Assembly: GCA_024500155.1 (NCBI GenBank)
Contig: CM044865.1
Coordinates: 32,815,501-32,879,500 of the forward strand
DNA length: 64,000 bases
Direction: 5' to 3'
Source: Chenopodium formosanum
Taxonomy: Eukaryota > Streptophyta > Magnoliopsida > Caryophyllales > Amaranthaceae
Both the position numbers and the translations under genes were made by a program. Of this stretch, positions 10,601 to 21,955 are shown piece by piece (positions within the stretch are counted from its first letter, which is position 1; the number at the start of each line of letters is the position of its first letter). The notes under the pieces are model-generated. The model saw only the letters and a list, made by a program, of their open reading frames with translations, searched no databases and was not told the origin of the DNA.

Positions 10601-12181
10601 CATCTTAAACCATCCTTCTCTAATCTAAGCAAGAGACTCTTTTAGATCCTACTGTTGAAAGCTTCTTCATCTTGAAGCTTCAAATCTTCTTGTCCTTACT
10701 TTTAAGAGTAATCAACCTTTCTGGATTTTGGAAGAACCTTATCTTAAGATTCTTCGATCTTCAAGTCAATTTCTGTAGAAATCTCTATCCTTGGGGTCCT
10801 TTATGATTATAATCAATCAGTACTCAAATCTATTTTAAATTTGCTTAATCAATATGCAATAGGTAATTTGATCATCATCAGGCCGATTATCAATCAAGAT
10901 CATAATTGGGCCGATTACCAATCAAATATCTATCAATTGCTCAAATGTTCTTAAAAAACGCTCGAAAGCAAAGTCGTAAGACCATCAAAGGCCGGCGCGG
11001 AAAAATCAGAGCCGTTGCGTAGCGACAGGTCTGTCGCGCCGCGTCAAAGAGTTTTGTGATGCGCTAAGGTGTATCGTCCTGCACCGGGGTGCATCTTGCT
11101 GCATTGTGCCATAATACAAGTTAGAGATTTTTTGCTCATTCATTTGTGCTCAATCAAATTGCCTTTGATTGCACCTGCATCTATATTCTTGGACTATAGG
11201 ACTTTGCTCGTGTTTATAATAATCTTAGGGTTGACATAAGGCTCGATGTTAGTTAAATTAATGTGCAAGACCACATATGACTTGGCATAACTCAAGGTGA
11301 TTGACACGTGTGTTAGACTCAACTTGATGTGATATGACATGAGATGACTCAATGTGCATGACTCGTGTGCATTGTATTGTGATGTGCTTGACTCAAAATG
11401 CAGACAAGCAAAAAATTTTTGTCATTTTTGTAGAGGGTACCAACTTTTTCCTAAAAAGAAAAGAAGCAAAAAGGAAAAAGTGAAGTGTTTGAAGGTGCAT
11501 GTTGAATGAGCTTAGTCCAGTGTATGTGTCGACATTGTATCTCGTAGTGCAAGGATTGTAATGTCCTAGACTATCCTAGTTGACTTGATGATGAAAGTAT
11601 TTAGGTAACTTAGGCACGGTGGCTAAGTACTTCATACTTTGTAATGCAATGATGAGTGATTTTGATATGACAAAGCGTACTTCTACGTTGTGTCAAGATT
11701 TCATAACAAAAGGTTCCTAAGAGGAGGATAATTTCTCTATGTATTTGTGATGTATGTGAAAGTGACACTAAAACTAGGCTGCAAAGGCTAAGTGTATGGA
11801 AATATATATTTTTTTTAAAGAGTCAAATAATGGTGACTCTTAGGATATGTAAGCTAATAATGTAGGGATCAAGCCCCTAAGTCTAGCTCTAAATAATAAG
11901 GATGAGCATTGGAGATCCCTTGATATGATCGTGTATGAATGTGTATATGAATGCATTTTATAATGGGTGCACCTCAATGTGAGGTTGCCTACGTATCCGT
12001 TAGGAATCAGGCCGAACGTAGCTCTAGCCAAACCTCGCACAAGTGTGTGTGTATACCTCAAAGAGATCTTTTAAAGGTAGTAACATGGTTAGGATAAAGG
12101 TTGAAGAAGAAGGGGATAAAGGCTCAAGACCCTAGATAAGCCTCCAAGGTGTCCAAACTTGCTTTTAAATCTTTGTATTGT
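10601..12181. other. Element D 3' internal region without a recognisable gene
   Basis: No convincing coding region is seen. It holds a GCGC-type cluster (10990-11090, with GTTGCGTAGCGACAG and CTGTCGCGCCGCG) and a stretch at 11420-11470 (AGAGGGTACCAACTTTTTCC then A-rich) that resembles the 'GGTATCCGACT..CCCC' box found in A and B. GTGCA/TGTGA-rich low-complexity sequence occupies 11270-11420. The GGTTGCCTACGTATCC phrase lies near 11983. Confidence 0.5.
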
Positions 12182-14054
12182 TGTAGGGAATATTTCAAGC
12201 ATTACCCAAAACTTGAACCCCACTGTAATCATACACTAATGTACGGTGGCGTCCAAAGGGAAGGAAGCTAGAGAAAAAGAGTCGCCAACAAGTTTTAGCA
12301 ACTTATAAACCGTTCACAGGGTGAAGGTTACACCCCTTAAAGATCTAGGAGATCGTTAACTCCAATAGGTCTGGAACCAAGACTGGAAGTTCGGGGATGA
12401 AGGTACAAATCTAACCTAAAAAAGATTGAACCTGCCCTAATAATAGGCCTCTACTTTACTCTTCTCGTATTCATGTGCGCTTTCTGACTAACATGCAATC
12501 AATAAGTTAACCCTAAACCTGTTTAATCTATGTTGGTTGAATATTAATGCACAAATAAACTATTATTGGCGATCACTTGACTTATAATAAAAAAAAACCC
12601 TAAAAAAGATTATTAGTTATCTTATTAAGCGTGATTACAAGTACCAATTCCCTTTAAACAAGCATAAAAGGCGTGATCAAGCAATAACAATAAATATATA
12701 TATCAAGCAACATAATGAATCATCATAAATTATAACAATTATAATCATAATAATTAAAGTAATCATGTTAAAGCATAATAATAGCAAGATCCTACGCATG
12801 ATACTAACAATATTAATAACAAACCCTAGCATGTCACTAAACAATAAAAGTCAAAGCTTTAGCCCTAACATGATTATAACATGAATATTAGGAAAGACAA
12901 TAAAAGGCATCATAGGAATCACAATTGTCATATTTGATATTATAACCTTTACCCTAAACATGATACAAGGAAGATCAAAACACCCTAACATGACACTAGG
13001 AATCATAATAACAACCTAGACATGATTTCTATATCATAATATCAATTAAGCAGTTAAAGCACTTACTTGGATGCCTCATATCTCTTTCTAATAACAAAAT
13101 ACACATGTTAGTAACTTCAAGGAAAATATAAAACAAACAATTAAATTAAATGATTGAAATAGAGATTTGTGACCAAACCCTCAGAAATTAAAACCTTTCA
13201 CGTCTAGGGCAAAGGCAACTTCGAATTTGGCTAGGTGTGTCTAGATCTTTTGAATGCGGAATTTTGTGTGCAAAAGGCTAGTTTAGAAAAGAGAGAAAAA
13301 GTAAACAAGAGATTCTTAATGAGAATTGGTGATTGAAAATAGAGGTTTTAGGAGGCTATTTATAGAGAAAATTAGCCGGATATGATAAAAACCGAATCAG
13401 AGTTTCGAAAAGAATAAAACACAACCGCAGCGCCAAACACGCGCGTGTCGCCAGGCGACAGAGCTGTCGTATGGCGCTAGAAATAATTTTCCATGTGTTT
13501 TATTATTTTGATAAAATTTAACCGTACGAGATGGCAAAATTGTATTTTCCTCAAAAACACTTCTTTTATTCTGATTAAAACTCTAAAAAGTCAACTAAAG
13601 TCAATTCATCAACGCTAATTAAATTAGGATTCAAAAGAACTTTCTAGAAGATTCTAGAAGACTATAATCAATCATAATCACATTAGAAATGATAAATCAA
13701 TAATAGGCCCTCCTCTAGATCATGGGGCCGCGTATAAAGCTCATACCAGGCCCAGTTTAGTAATTTGGCCATAACTTCCTCTTTATTCATCGGAATTGGG
13801 CTTATAATATATCGTTGGAAAGCTCTTTTCGAACCCGACCCAACTATACCATTATTTGACCCTTTCTATGGAACAAACCAAACTATATTGGATATTTTCT
13901 TAAAATAGGTTTTCTAAAACAGAGAGAAAGAAAAGAAATAAAAACTAACCACAACACTAGACTTTCCACACTTTCACTTCATTTGATTATGATTCGACAT
14001 GAAAGGTACTCATAACTTGGTTTGGTTTTGGGGAGACACAAATGGGTGTCTAAA
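12182..14054 (-). repeat. 3' LTR of element A (1873 bp)
   Basis: On + it begins TGTAGGGAATATTTC and ends GGGTGTCTAAA; the usual terminal CA is mutated to AA. It is close to the inverted LTR of element C. TATAAATA on the minus strand (13357-13364) is preceded by the cluster CAGCGCCAAACACGCGCGTGTCGCCAGGCGACAGAGCTGTCG (13431-13482, given in two adjoining pieces). The LTR lies directly against element D sequence at 12181, so A probably inserted into D. Confidence 0.88.
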
Positions 14055-14955
14055 GGAGCCCCCACTTTGACTGAGTTTGGAGAAACGCGAGTTTCGAAAA
14101 CAAAAGTCAAAGTAGCGATAGGGACGGAGAATGATTCAGAACGTTTTGCGGTCCTAAACCACTCTTGTAACGCCGATACCTGCAAACTAGCGTGATTTTA
14201 ATAGATAAGAGAGTTAAGAAACGCGTATCTTGCACCGTCGAGCACACATCTCTGGAGGTAACCGATTTGTGTTGCATTGCTATTGTGACAAGCTTCTACA
14301 AGCTAAAGAGCGCCATCCTGCTGTTTGTTTTGAAGATCTTCAGCAAGCTGGAGAATACCGCCTGAAGACTTCTACGCCCGTAACTGCCTCCAATTCCGCC
14401 GTGATAGACTTCTACAAGCTAGAGAACCCCATCGAAGATTGCTTTGCCTGAAACGACCTTCTAGCGCTTTGTGACCATCTTCGCAAGCCAGGGAATACGA
14501 TCGAAGATTGGTTCGCCTGAAACTATCTTCATTTGTTACGACAATACCCTGAAGAGTATCCCTAAAGACCAACGCCTATCGATCCTTTGCTTTTGCTATG
14601 CTAGTGCGTCGGCGCTTTTACTTATTTTGAACTAGTACATCGGTGCTTTTGAATTGTGAACCAGTATGTCGGTGCTTCTTAATTGTGAACTAGTATGTCG
14701 GTGATTTTTCTTTTTATGAACCATTATGTCGGTACCTTTGCATTATGAACCATTATGTCGGTGCCTTTGCAATGAGCCAATATTTAGGCGCTTTAAGCTA
14801 AGTAAAACGATCATTTATCAAATCGATCACTTAATGTGATTGTAATCGAGCCGATTACTAAATCATGTCAAATTGCCTATAGGGGATAACTGCGTACCAA
14901 GGAACCCAGAATTGCTATACAAGGTCGAAATAATCGTTTTAAGTGGCTTCAAGTT
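14055..14955. repeat. 3' variable region of element A: polypurine tract and two tandem arrays
   Basis: Next to the LTR is the inverted polypurine tract (GGAGCCCCCACTTTGAC). At 14230-14560 are units like ACAAGCTTCTACAAGCTA...GAAGATT...GCCTGAA of about 70 bp, and at 14600-14775 about six ~33-bp units with the phrase AGTATGTCGGTGCTTTTGAA. From 14776 to 14955 comes the AAGCTAAGT(A)AAACGATC...CGATCACTT...AATCGAGCCGATTACTAAATC stretch, shared by A, B and C. No gene is seen. Confidence 0.65.
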
Positions 14956-15070
14956 CTGTCGCCGCTGAAAAGTCGCTGGCGCCAAGATTTGGCTCTGTCG
15001 CCAGACGCTGAACTCTGGCGCCTGGCAACAGAGCTGTCATTTGGCGCCAGAATCGGGATTCCGTATAAAT
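14956..15070 (+). promoter_or_regulatory. PMD promoter of element A
   Basis: A cluster at 14956-15053 holds CTGTCGCCGC, CGCTGGCGCCAAG, CTCTGTCGCCAGACGC, CTCTGGCGCCTGGC and TTTGGCGCCAGAA. It is followed 11 bp later by TATAAAT (15064-15070). A first non-coding exon would run from about 15095 to 15220. The mixture of CTGTCGC and GGCGCC forms is broader here than at the other A sites. Confidence 0.6.
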
Positions 15071-15220
15071 TCCCTTTTCTTCTTCATTTCGCCGCAGCTG
15101 CTCTTTTTCTTCGAAAACTCACCGCGAAATTTTGAAGTGTTCAATCTTGGTCGTTTCTCAACCAAATTCGCCAAAATTTGTTGCAAATCAAAGTTTTATT
15201 CATCTACTTTCCCGATCTAT

Positions 15221-15656
15221 GTAAGTTTTCTTCAAACTCACCGGTTTTTGCCGAATTTGTGCGTTTTTGTTCACGAATTTCGCTTTGTTTGTCAAATTTT
15301 ATGCCATGAAATTGCTTGATTATGTTTTTATATTGCCTTGGGAGTGTTTTGAGACTTGTTTGACTCAATTTGGTGAAGAAACGAACAATTCACCATTGTT
15401 GGATCTCTTAAGGTCGGGAAATTGATGTGGCTTGTTCTTGATGTTTTTGCTAGCAATTCTTGTCCAATTTATCACAATAGTTATCATAATATTACAAGAA
15501 ATTGTTTAAATGCTTGAAAAATGCCATATATGCTCGAATTGAAATTGTGCTCTGTTTTAGTACTACGTACTCTGTTTTTGCAAACATAGTATCATGCGGC
15601 TTGGCGAACCTTTGATACTATAGAACCTTAATTTATGTCAATTTTTCACAATGTAG
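15221..15656 (+). other. Probable 5' UTR intron of the PMD gene (element A)
   Basis: A GTAAGT donor at 15221 after GATCTAT and a TAG acceptor at 15654-15656 flank T-rich DNA immediately before the ATG at 15658. Element C keeps both sites. Leader introns of this kind are common in plant genes and suggest that the PMD gene is a self-contained RNA polymerase II unit. Confidence 0.5.
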
Positions 15657-15657
15657 T

Positions 15658-17885
15658 ATGGCTAGACAGCGAGGTTCGGGTTCACAGTCGCGAGACACGC
15701 GACGGGAGCATGAGCCCGTTGAGGAGGACGCCGACCTGTCCACTTCTCTTGGTCCTTACCGGATAGGGATGAGCGGACTTTGTACTTTGCCCCCGGACAC
15801 CACATTTCTGAGAGGGTGCGTTGTCGGATCACCGCTGGTAGGACGCGTTGCCACGGTTGGGGCAACGACGCCCTAGGCAAGCTGCACCATATGTTCTTCA
15901 GCGTCGATGGGGAGTTGAGACTTCTTTGGAAGTCTTGTGACCTGACTGCCCTTTTTGAGGCTACACAGGCCATGAGCTCTTTCAACGGAGGTCACTGCGT
16001 TGTCCGTGCTTTGGTGGAGTTCTTCTAAGACACCACCAACACTCTTTACTTTCCTTGGGGTGAGATGATGGTCCCCCCAGCCGACTTAGTCACATCTTGG
16101 GACTGGAGTTCAATTCTACTACGATGTCGTTCGACAGCAACATCAATGTCTACTCTCCTGAGGTTGATGAGCTGCTGGGTCCGATTGCTGTTCGAGCCCG
16201 TGCTGAGGTGCAGTCAACACAGTTCAGCACCAAGTATATTCGCCGGTCTACTATGGCGGCAACTTTTGAGGATGATGCGACCACCCGATAGCAGCGAGTG
16301 CGCATCTTTGCGCTTATTTTGCTGTCAGGGACGTTTTCCCCGAACAAAGGTAGTAAGGCGCTGCTTTACTACCTTCCTGCTGTCCGCGATCTTCATCTGA
16401 TCGGGACTTATGAATGGGCCAGCTTGGCCTATGCCGATTTACTACGTGACCTGCGAGACTTGTGTCGAAACCGATCTTATACAGGAGACATCGCTCTGTT
16501 TGGCTTCTGGAGAGTCGTAGAGTTATACTTTATCTCCTATAAAGTTAGCTCGAAGCTTTTTGTTAGCACTTGCTGACATCTTTGTCTTTTGTAGATCTGG
16601 TTCTACGAGTACTTTCCTTCACTCGCGCCAGCAAGGCCGTCGCCACGCGGGTTTCCTGTGGGCGCCTGCTTGGGAGGCCGCTATATCCGTGCGACTACCG
16701 CCCATGATAGAGAGAAGATCCTCTCGGTATGATCTTTTGCATAGCTATCATTTTTGTATTCCTTTTATTAGATCTTTATCTCATAGGCATTTTTTGTAGG
16801 AGCTTGAGGTGTTATACCGGCCATGGGGCGGTTTGGTTGTCCTTGGGCTGGCTACGCAGTACACTGTGGAGCGTCGCTACTTCCTAGGGACATATGGGGC
16901 GGCGGCATACCTAGGAGAGAGAGTAGCTATTCAACACTCCTCGTATATTTTTGTTGTCCCTGCTTCTCTGCCACGTCACATGTTCAATGACGTGAGGCTG
17001 CTCGGCATGTCCAAGAGGTCGCCTGCTAGTACCCCTTGGCCATCTCATGCGACCCTAGGGTGGTGCTACGAGGAGGAGTTGCTGGCGTTGTTAGCTTCAG
17101 CCTTGTCTGAGGAGGCGGCGGTATGATTTTTATCTTTCACTTTTTCCTAAGTGGCCCCCAAATGATATGTTATTCACTTTGATTTTCTTTTTGCATGATG
17201 GGCCTACTGAGTTCGTTCTCCCTCGTATGTTCATCAACTACTAGGGGACATACGAGCCTATCGAGGAGATGATTCCTCCGGCTCTCGAGGATTAGCGATT
17301 TGTAGAGCGATCCATTCCTCGCCACCAGACTCGAGTGAGTTTATTTACTTGCTATTTGTTCATATTTTTCTTGCATTGTTACTGACTTTATTTCTTTGAC
17401 AATTCTCGAGCGAGGTGGTCACGGCAATGGCAAGGTGTATAGACGCCTTCCGGAGCCAGCTCGTGTGAATGCGAAATGTGGCTACGTGTCGTCGCGACGA
17501 CGCTGTTTAGGAGGTAGCTTTTTTCTCCTTATTTCTGCATTGTTATATTTCTATTTTGATTGCTTCTGACTCGTTTTCTTCTTGCAGGATAAGCCCATTC
17601 CTTCTCGTACCCGCACAAGACCTGAGGCGTCGCCGCACTAGTTCTGGCGGTCTGGGTGGTCAATGTGACGCTGCTCGGACCGAGGCGGTGAAGAGCTCGG
17701 GCTCTTGATCTGAGGGTGCACGTGCTGAGCCGGTAGGCCAGGGAGAGGCGACTTCAGTTCCGAGAGGTGGTGGGATGTACGAGGTCGGCTCGTCATTGCA
17801 GCAGCCTCCACAGCCTCAGACTCTGTCGATTGATCAAGGCGACCTTGGGTGGACGGGTCTTGAGCTGAGTTTTCCTCCTCCTTGA
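15658..17885 (+). pseudogene. Antisense plant mobile domain (PMD) gene of element A
   Basis: The N-terminus reads MARQRGSGSQSRDTRREHEP. A frameshift near 15765 separates it from the PMD core: MYFAPGHHISERV..., then GHCVVRALVEFF, a TAA where C has tryptophan (16026), then DTTNTLYFPWGEMMVPPAD. Six exons can be traced by comparison with C: 15658-16530, ~16594-16728, ~16800-17130, ~17199-17335, ~17402-17514 and ~17588-17885. Splice sites are decaying: the first donor is TT instead of GT, and two acceptors read CATG and CAA. The last exon encodes a Ser/Gly/Gln-rich tail ending SFPPP at TGA. The copy is dead; its identity as PMD rests on the aromatic-acid W/F..T.TF.FPWGEM motif. Confidence 0.75.
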
Positions 17886-18423
17886 GAGACTGGAGCTGGA
17901 GATGGTAGGGAGCATACTCCTCGTTCTGCGAAGTTTTTTGATATGATGAACATTCCTCATCATTTGCGTCCTCCTGCGTCGTAGTTGTACCTGTGTTTTA
18001 TTTGTTTTGACTTGTATAGGACTTTGCCTGATTGACTCATTTATTAGACATATTTGTATTTACATATTATTTTCTATTATCATCGTATTTTTCTTGCATT
18101 TATTTTTCATTTTTATGTGCATATTTGTGTGTGCAAAGAATTGTGATTAAAATAATTTTGCGCAAAAATTTCCATCATTTTTATTATTAATGGAGGGTAT
18201 CCGACTTTCTCCCCCAAAAAGAAAAAAAGAAAAATAAATTGGTCTTGCAACAAACTTAAAATTAAATTAAGTTTGAATAAATCCTAAAAAAGAAAAATTG
18301 AAGGAAAATATATGAGATTAATATGTAAGGGTATTTGTAGGAAAGGGATAAAATAGTAAATTCATTGTACGAATTCGAATCATAGCCAGAAAAACGCAGT
18401 TTGAATAGCTCGTTGATAAAGCT
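17886..18423 (+). other. Spacer between PMD and DUF7745-like genes (element A)
   Basis: No gene is seen. It begins with the conserved PMD 3' flank (GACTGGAGCTGGAGATGG..., ATGATGAACATTCCTC), is AT-rich from 18040, and contains at 18190-18235 the box GGAGGGTATCCGACTTTC followed by CCCCCAAAAAGAAAA. The same box occurs about 240 bp before a GCGC cluster in B (43120) and in both gag leaders (52150, 59030). Confidence 0.5.
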
Positions 18424-18586
18424 GCAGCGCCACGTGTCGCTACGCGTTTTGCGCTGGCGCTGGGCGTTGCTTCTGTCGCCAAGCGAAAAACTCTGTTGCC
18501 AGGCGACGGAGTTGTTGTTTGGCGCTGTAGTACGCTGACTCCAAATCCTTTCCTGATTCAAACTACATCGATTTTGTGTATAAACA
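18424..18586 (+). promoter_or_regulatory. Promoter of DUF7745-like gene, element A
   Basis: The cluster (18424-18533) contains GCAGCGCCACGTGTCGC, TTGCGCTGGCGCTGGGCG, TTCTGTCGCCAAGCG, TTGCCAGGCGACGGAG and TTTGGCGCTG. TATAAACA follows at 18579-18586, about 46 bp downstream, then the GCCCCCTAATCTGCCGAATT leader motif shared with C. The start codon region lies about 75 bp further on. Confidence 0.62.
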
Positions 18587-18658
18587 GCCCCCTAATCTGC
18601 CGAATTTCTTCATAATTTCTGTAGATTAATCATAGTCTTAGTTTCTCAACAAATAATC

Positions 18659-20174
18659 ATATCTTTAGTTACAAAGAGTTTTACCATTTCACTCGTGAAT
18701 GGTGTCGTTTTTTAACTTTAAAGAGAGAAAAGAACTTGACTTTTTTCACGTGGGAGGTATCTATGGTGTTAAGGGGGTAGATCTTGATATAGATTTTATT
18801 CATACCGCCTTAGAATATTGAGACATAGATACTCATTGTTTTAAACTAGGGTGTGACTAAATTAGACCTTTACTGGAAGAATTTGGTGCCATCTTAGGCT
18901 TCCCTTCATTAGATCTTGCGGTAATCCCTAGAATAAATGAATATTATTATAAAGATTTTGAGCGATTCTTTAATTTAAGAGACAAATATCTAACAAATAT
19001 TGTAGATTGTAGTGTAGTTAATTTGAAAGAATTTGCACACCATTACTTTGATAGACCTTATTCTGAATCTTTTCATGTTTATAGAAGAAAGGCTTTTCTC
19101 TTTTGTATGCTTAACCAATATCTTCTCACTAGTGGTAGAACTAATGAGGGTCAAGCAATCATATTAACTGTTTTGGAGCAAATTGAATATGGAAGAAATC
19201 CAATGCCATTAATTGTTGGAGAGACTATACTTAGTCTTGATGAATTGAAGAGAAATCCAAAACCACCTTTTCGAAGCTCTCTAATTTTATTACAGGTATA
19301 AAAATAATATTTTTTATTACAAAAATAAAAAACATATTTTTGTATAGTAATATTAATTTATTTGCATTCAATTTTTCCAAATATGGCTAATAGAGATGCT
19401 AGAATTTATTAGTCCTCCTGACAATGTTGAAAAATATACTCCAAATTGCTTTGTGAGGCGAAAGAAACGCTTCTCTAAGATGGGGTGCCATTAGTGGAAA
19501 AAAGTTTTTGCCTCTTGCAACTAATCTATCAAGTGGGTCATCCCTTGGTGGAAAATAGAGAAGATGGTTGGTGTCAACAAGCAACCTTTATGTCGTCTTC
19601 CAAGCTTTACCAAGATGACTTTTTATTACCTCTGCAGTGTAAAAAGAAAGTACGACCTACTTCAAACAATTCCTTCTGGGGATATTCGTCGTCCCTATGA
19701 ATTCCCTGTTTTACAAGAAGTAGAGAAATTTGATGCATATTGGAGCGCTAGACCTTTATGGGAAGTGATTACCCAAAAGGTTCCTCCTTCCTTGCCTAAT
19801 GATGTAAAGAGGTGGCTTCTTAAGAAACCTTCAAAGGACATTAAGAAAAATCAGAGTAAAACCAATGTGAAGAATCGTCTAGGTGACAAAGTGATTCCTG
19901 TTAAGGAACGCTTGGGTGAAAAGATCGAATTCAAAACACATATGATGCCTAAGAAGAAAGACTCTAAACAGGATAAAGGGAAAAGAAAAGCTGACACTTC
20001 AGAGAAGAAGGTTTGGGTAGAGAAGAAACATGGATTCCTAGCTAAGGGAGAAACCATTTTTACTCTAAAATTGAATGTAGGTCCTCTAAAGGATTCCTAC
20101 TAGCTAAAGTCATGGTCGATGAAGAGGATTTAGATAAAAATTGTAAAAGAGCAAAGAAAGAGAAGAAAGATTGA
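18659..20174 (+). pseudogene. Antisense DUF7745-like gene of element A
   Basis: The expected start codon at 18659 is ATA instead of ATG. The first exon runs to a GT donor at 19296; the acceptor at 19379-19380 is AA where C has AG, so splicing should fail. The second exon continues from IWLIEMLEFISPP through VPPSLPNDVKRWLLKKPSKD into a lysine-rich tail. Frame errors include in-frame TAG/TAA codons near 19490-19530 and a frameshift near 20070, after which the tail (KRAKKEKKD) reads in another frame to TGA at 20174. The family pattern, basic tail and position downstream of pol match C and B. The protein's function is unknown; a nuclear DNA- or chromatin-associated role is only inferred from the basic tail. 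Confidence 0.55.
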
Positions 20175-20705
20175 AGCATTGCTTAACTTCCAATTTATAA
20201 GACTTAATTTTAAATTTAAAGTTAATTTGTTTTATTAAGATTTTATTAAAATTCCATCAATAATGTAATTTTTATTTTATTTTATTAATGAAATTTCAGC
20301 TTTTTAATTAAAACAATTTCTTTAAATTTAATTTATTAAAGCAATGAAAATAGAAAATTTTATTTTTCCAGAAATTTTCGCGTACGAAAGTCGAAGATTT
20401 TCCAAAAAACACCTAAATTTGCCCAGGTACTCCCAGAAGAGCGGCGCCGCAGTTTTGCGGCTGTCGCCGGCTGTTGTCATCAGTCGCCCGGCGACAGGCG
20501 CTGTCACCTTGCACTGGAGTCTATCGGCCGACGACAGACTTTTTTCTGTGACGCTGCGGTTCCGTCGAATTACTGTCGAATTTCTTTTTATTTCTGGGAT
20601 GCGAGGTTTGTGAAAATTAAAGTGGCCGCACCTGTAAAGGGTTGCCTACGTATCCTTTCCTAAGGAATCAGGCCAAACGTTTCTCTCTTGAGTATCTTAC
20701 TCAAG
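20175..20705. other. Convergent intergenic region with GCGC cluster (element A)
   Basis: Between the 3' ends of the antisense gene and of pol lies AT-rich DNA (20175-20430). It is followed by a cluster (20435-20560) of GAGCGGCGCCGC, GGCTGTCGCCGGCTG, TCGCCCGGCGACAGGCGCTG and GGCCGACGACAGAC, and then the conserved GGGTTGCCTACGTATCC phrase near 20640. The same order occurs in B (44498-45014) and, inverted, at positions 1-315 in C. No open frame here is conserved. Confidence 0.55.
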
Positions 20706-20708
20706 TAA

Positions 20709-21889
20709 TTATGGGTAGTATTTTTTAAGTTGGTCAAGATTTGTCATGCTTGAGAGCTCATTGTCATCCATGTCAGTTAGTTTTGCTGCACCTCCTGATA
20801 GGATTGGTTTGACAGTATAAGGTCTGAACCAATTAGGCCTAAATTTGCCTCTTGAATCTAAAATATTTTTCCTTAATGCTTTTAACACCAAGTCTCCTAC
20901 TTTGATGTTTCTTGTCTTGACCTTCTTATTAAAATGTGTAGCCATACGAGTATGATAGCATTGGGTATGATGTAGAGCTTCTAGTCGCTTTTCATCAAGT
21001 AGAATTAGCTCTTCATACCTTGCTCTAGTCCATTCGACTTCATCGAGTTTACTTTCTAATGCAATGTGTAGATACGGTATCTCTAGCTCTACAAGTTGTA
21101 CGACATCCATTCCGTAAACCAAGGAGAATGGCGTATTTCCTGTTGATGTGCAAATTGACGTGCGATAACCCTAAAGTGCGAAAGGGAGTTTGTCAGACCA
21201 ATCCTTGTAATTTTCTGTCATTTTCTCGATGATAGTCTTTAAATTTTTATTAGCTGCCTCAACTCCTCCATTTACTTGAGGTCTATAAGGAGAAGAATGA
21301 TGGTGTTGAATGCCATATTTTTGTAACAATTCTTCACATTCAGCTTGAAAGTGAGTTCCATTGTCACGTATCATTTCATGTGGGACTCCATACCGAAAAA
21401 TGATATTTCTTTCAATAAAGAATGCTACATGTTTTGCAGTGATTTTAGCATATGATTGTGCTTCAACCCACTTTGTGAAATAGTCAATTGCTACTAGAAT
21501 ATATTCATGACCTCCTGTCCCAGGAGGGGTAATTTTACCAATAATGTCAATTCCCCACATAGAGAATGGCCATGGTGAAGTGTAGCTGTAAAGTAGAGAT
21601 GGAAGAACATGTTGTAAATTGCTATATATTTGGCATTTAGGGCATCTTTTTACATATTGATGACAATCCCTATTCATGGTGGTCCCATAGTACCCTTCTC
21701 GCATTATCTTTTGGATTAGCATTTTTCCATTAACATGAATTCCACAAATTCCTTCGTGGACTATCCTTATAGCTCATTGGGCATCCTTTTTCCCTACACA
21801 TAAGAGAGCTCGACCCTTAGGTACACTTTTATGTAATTCGTTGTCTATGAGTACGTATTGGGAAGCCAAGAGTCTTAATGCTACCACGG
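20709..21889 (-). pseudogene. Integrase and C-terminal region of element A pol
   Basis: The N-terminal zinc-binding HHCC motif is visible as HEGICGIH ... KRCPKCQ. The catalytic core follows with WGIDIIG (first Asp), RDNGTHF (second Asp) and the PYRPQVNG...E region (Glu). The C-terminal part has RARYEELILLDEKRLEALHH and a GPY/F-like stretch (FRPNWFRPYTVK). A TAG replaces tryptophan in the FAFWGYRT motif near 21170, and a stop interrupts the N-terminus near 21776. The upstream linker found in B (MTKGEYPPHADKREKR) is replaced in A by a GAA-repeat expansion. The enzyme would have inserted the cDNA; this copy is dead. Confidence 0.85.
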
Positions 21890-21949
21890 TTCTTCTTCTT
21901 CTTCTTCTTCTTCTTCTTCTTCTTCTTCTTCTTCTTCTTCTTCTTCTTC
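21890..21949. repeat. (TTC)20 microsatellite in pol linker
   Basis: Twenty TTC units (GAA on the coding strand) sit at the junction of the archaeal-type RNase H and integrase regions. Element B has only a few such codons (about 46276-46290, encoding Asp/Glu-rich residues). The expansion replaces roughly 60 bp of coding sequence present in B. Confidence 0.9.
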
Positions 21950-21955
21950 ATCATC

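Larger units (their letters stand above)
8212..12181 (-). mobile_element. Partial Tat-related element D (broken LTR plus 3' internal region)
   Basis: A truncated LTR (8212-9691) is followed by AATCCCCCACTTTGACTGAG, the inverted polypurine tract region, and about 2.5 kb of 3' internal sequence. D is interrupted on its left by element C and on its right by element A, whose LTR begins at 12182. Neither the PMD nor the DUF7745-like gene is recognisable in the visible internal part, so D is either a different subfamily or has lost them. The phrase GGTTGCCTACGTATCC near 11983, which lies just after pol in A and B, is present. Confidence 0.7.

Noticed and set aside
1..20560. A giant inverted repeat (1-8211 against 12182-20560) that might form a palindrome
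   Set aside because: The arms are two independent Tat insertions in opposite orientation with a separate element (D) between them. They differ by many substitutions and indels and have no shared junction, so no single inversion or hairpin structure is needed.
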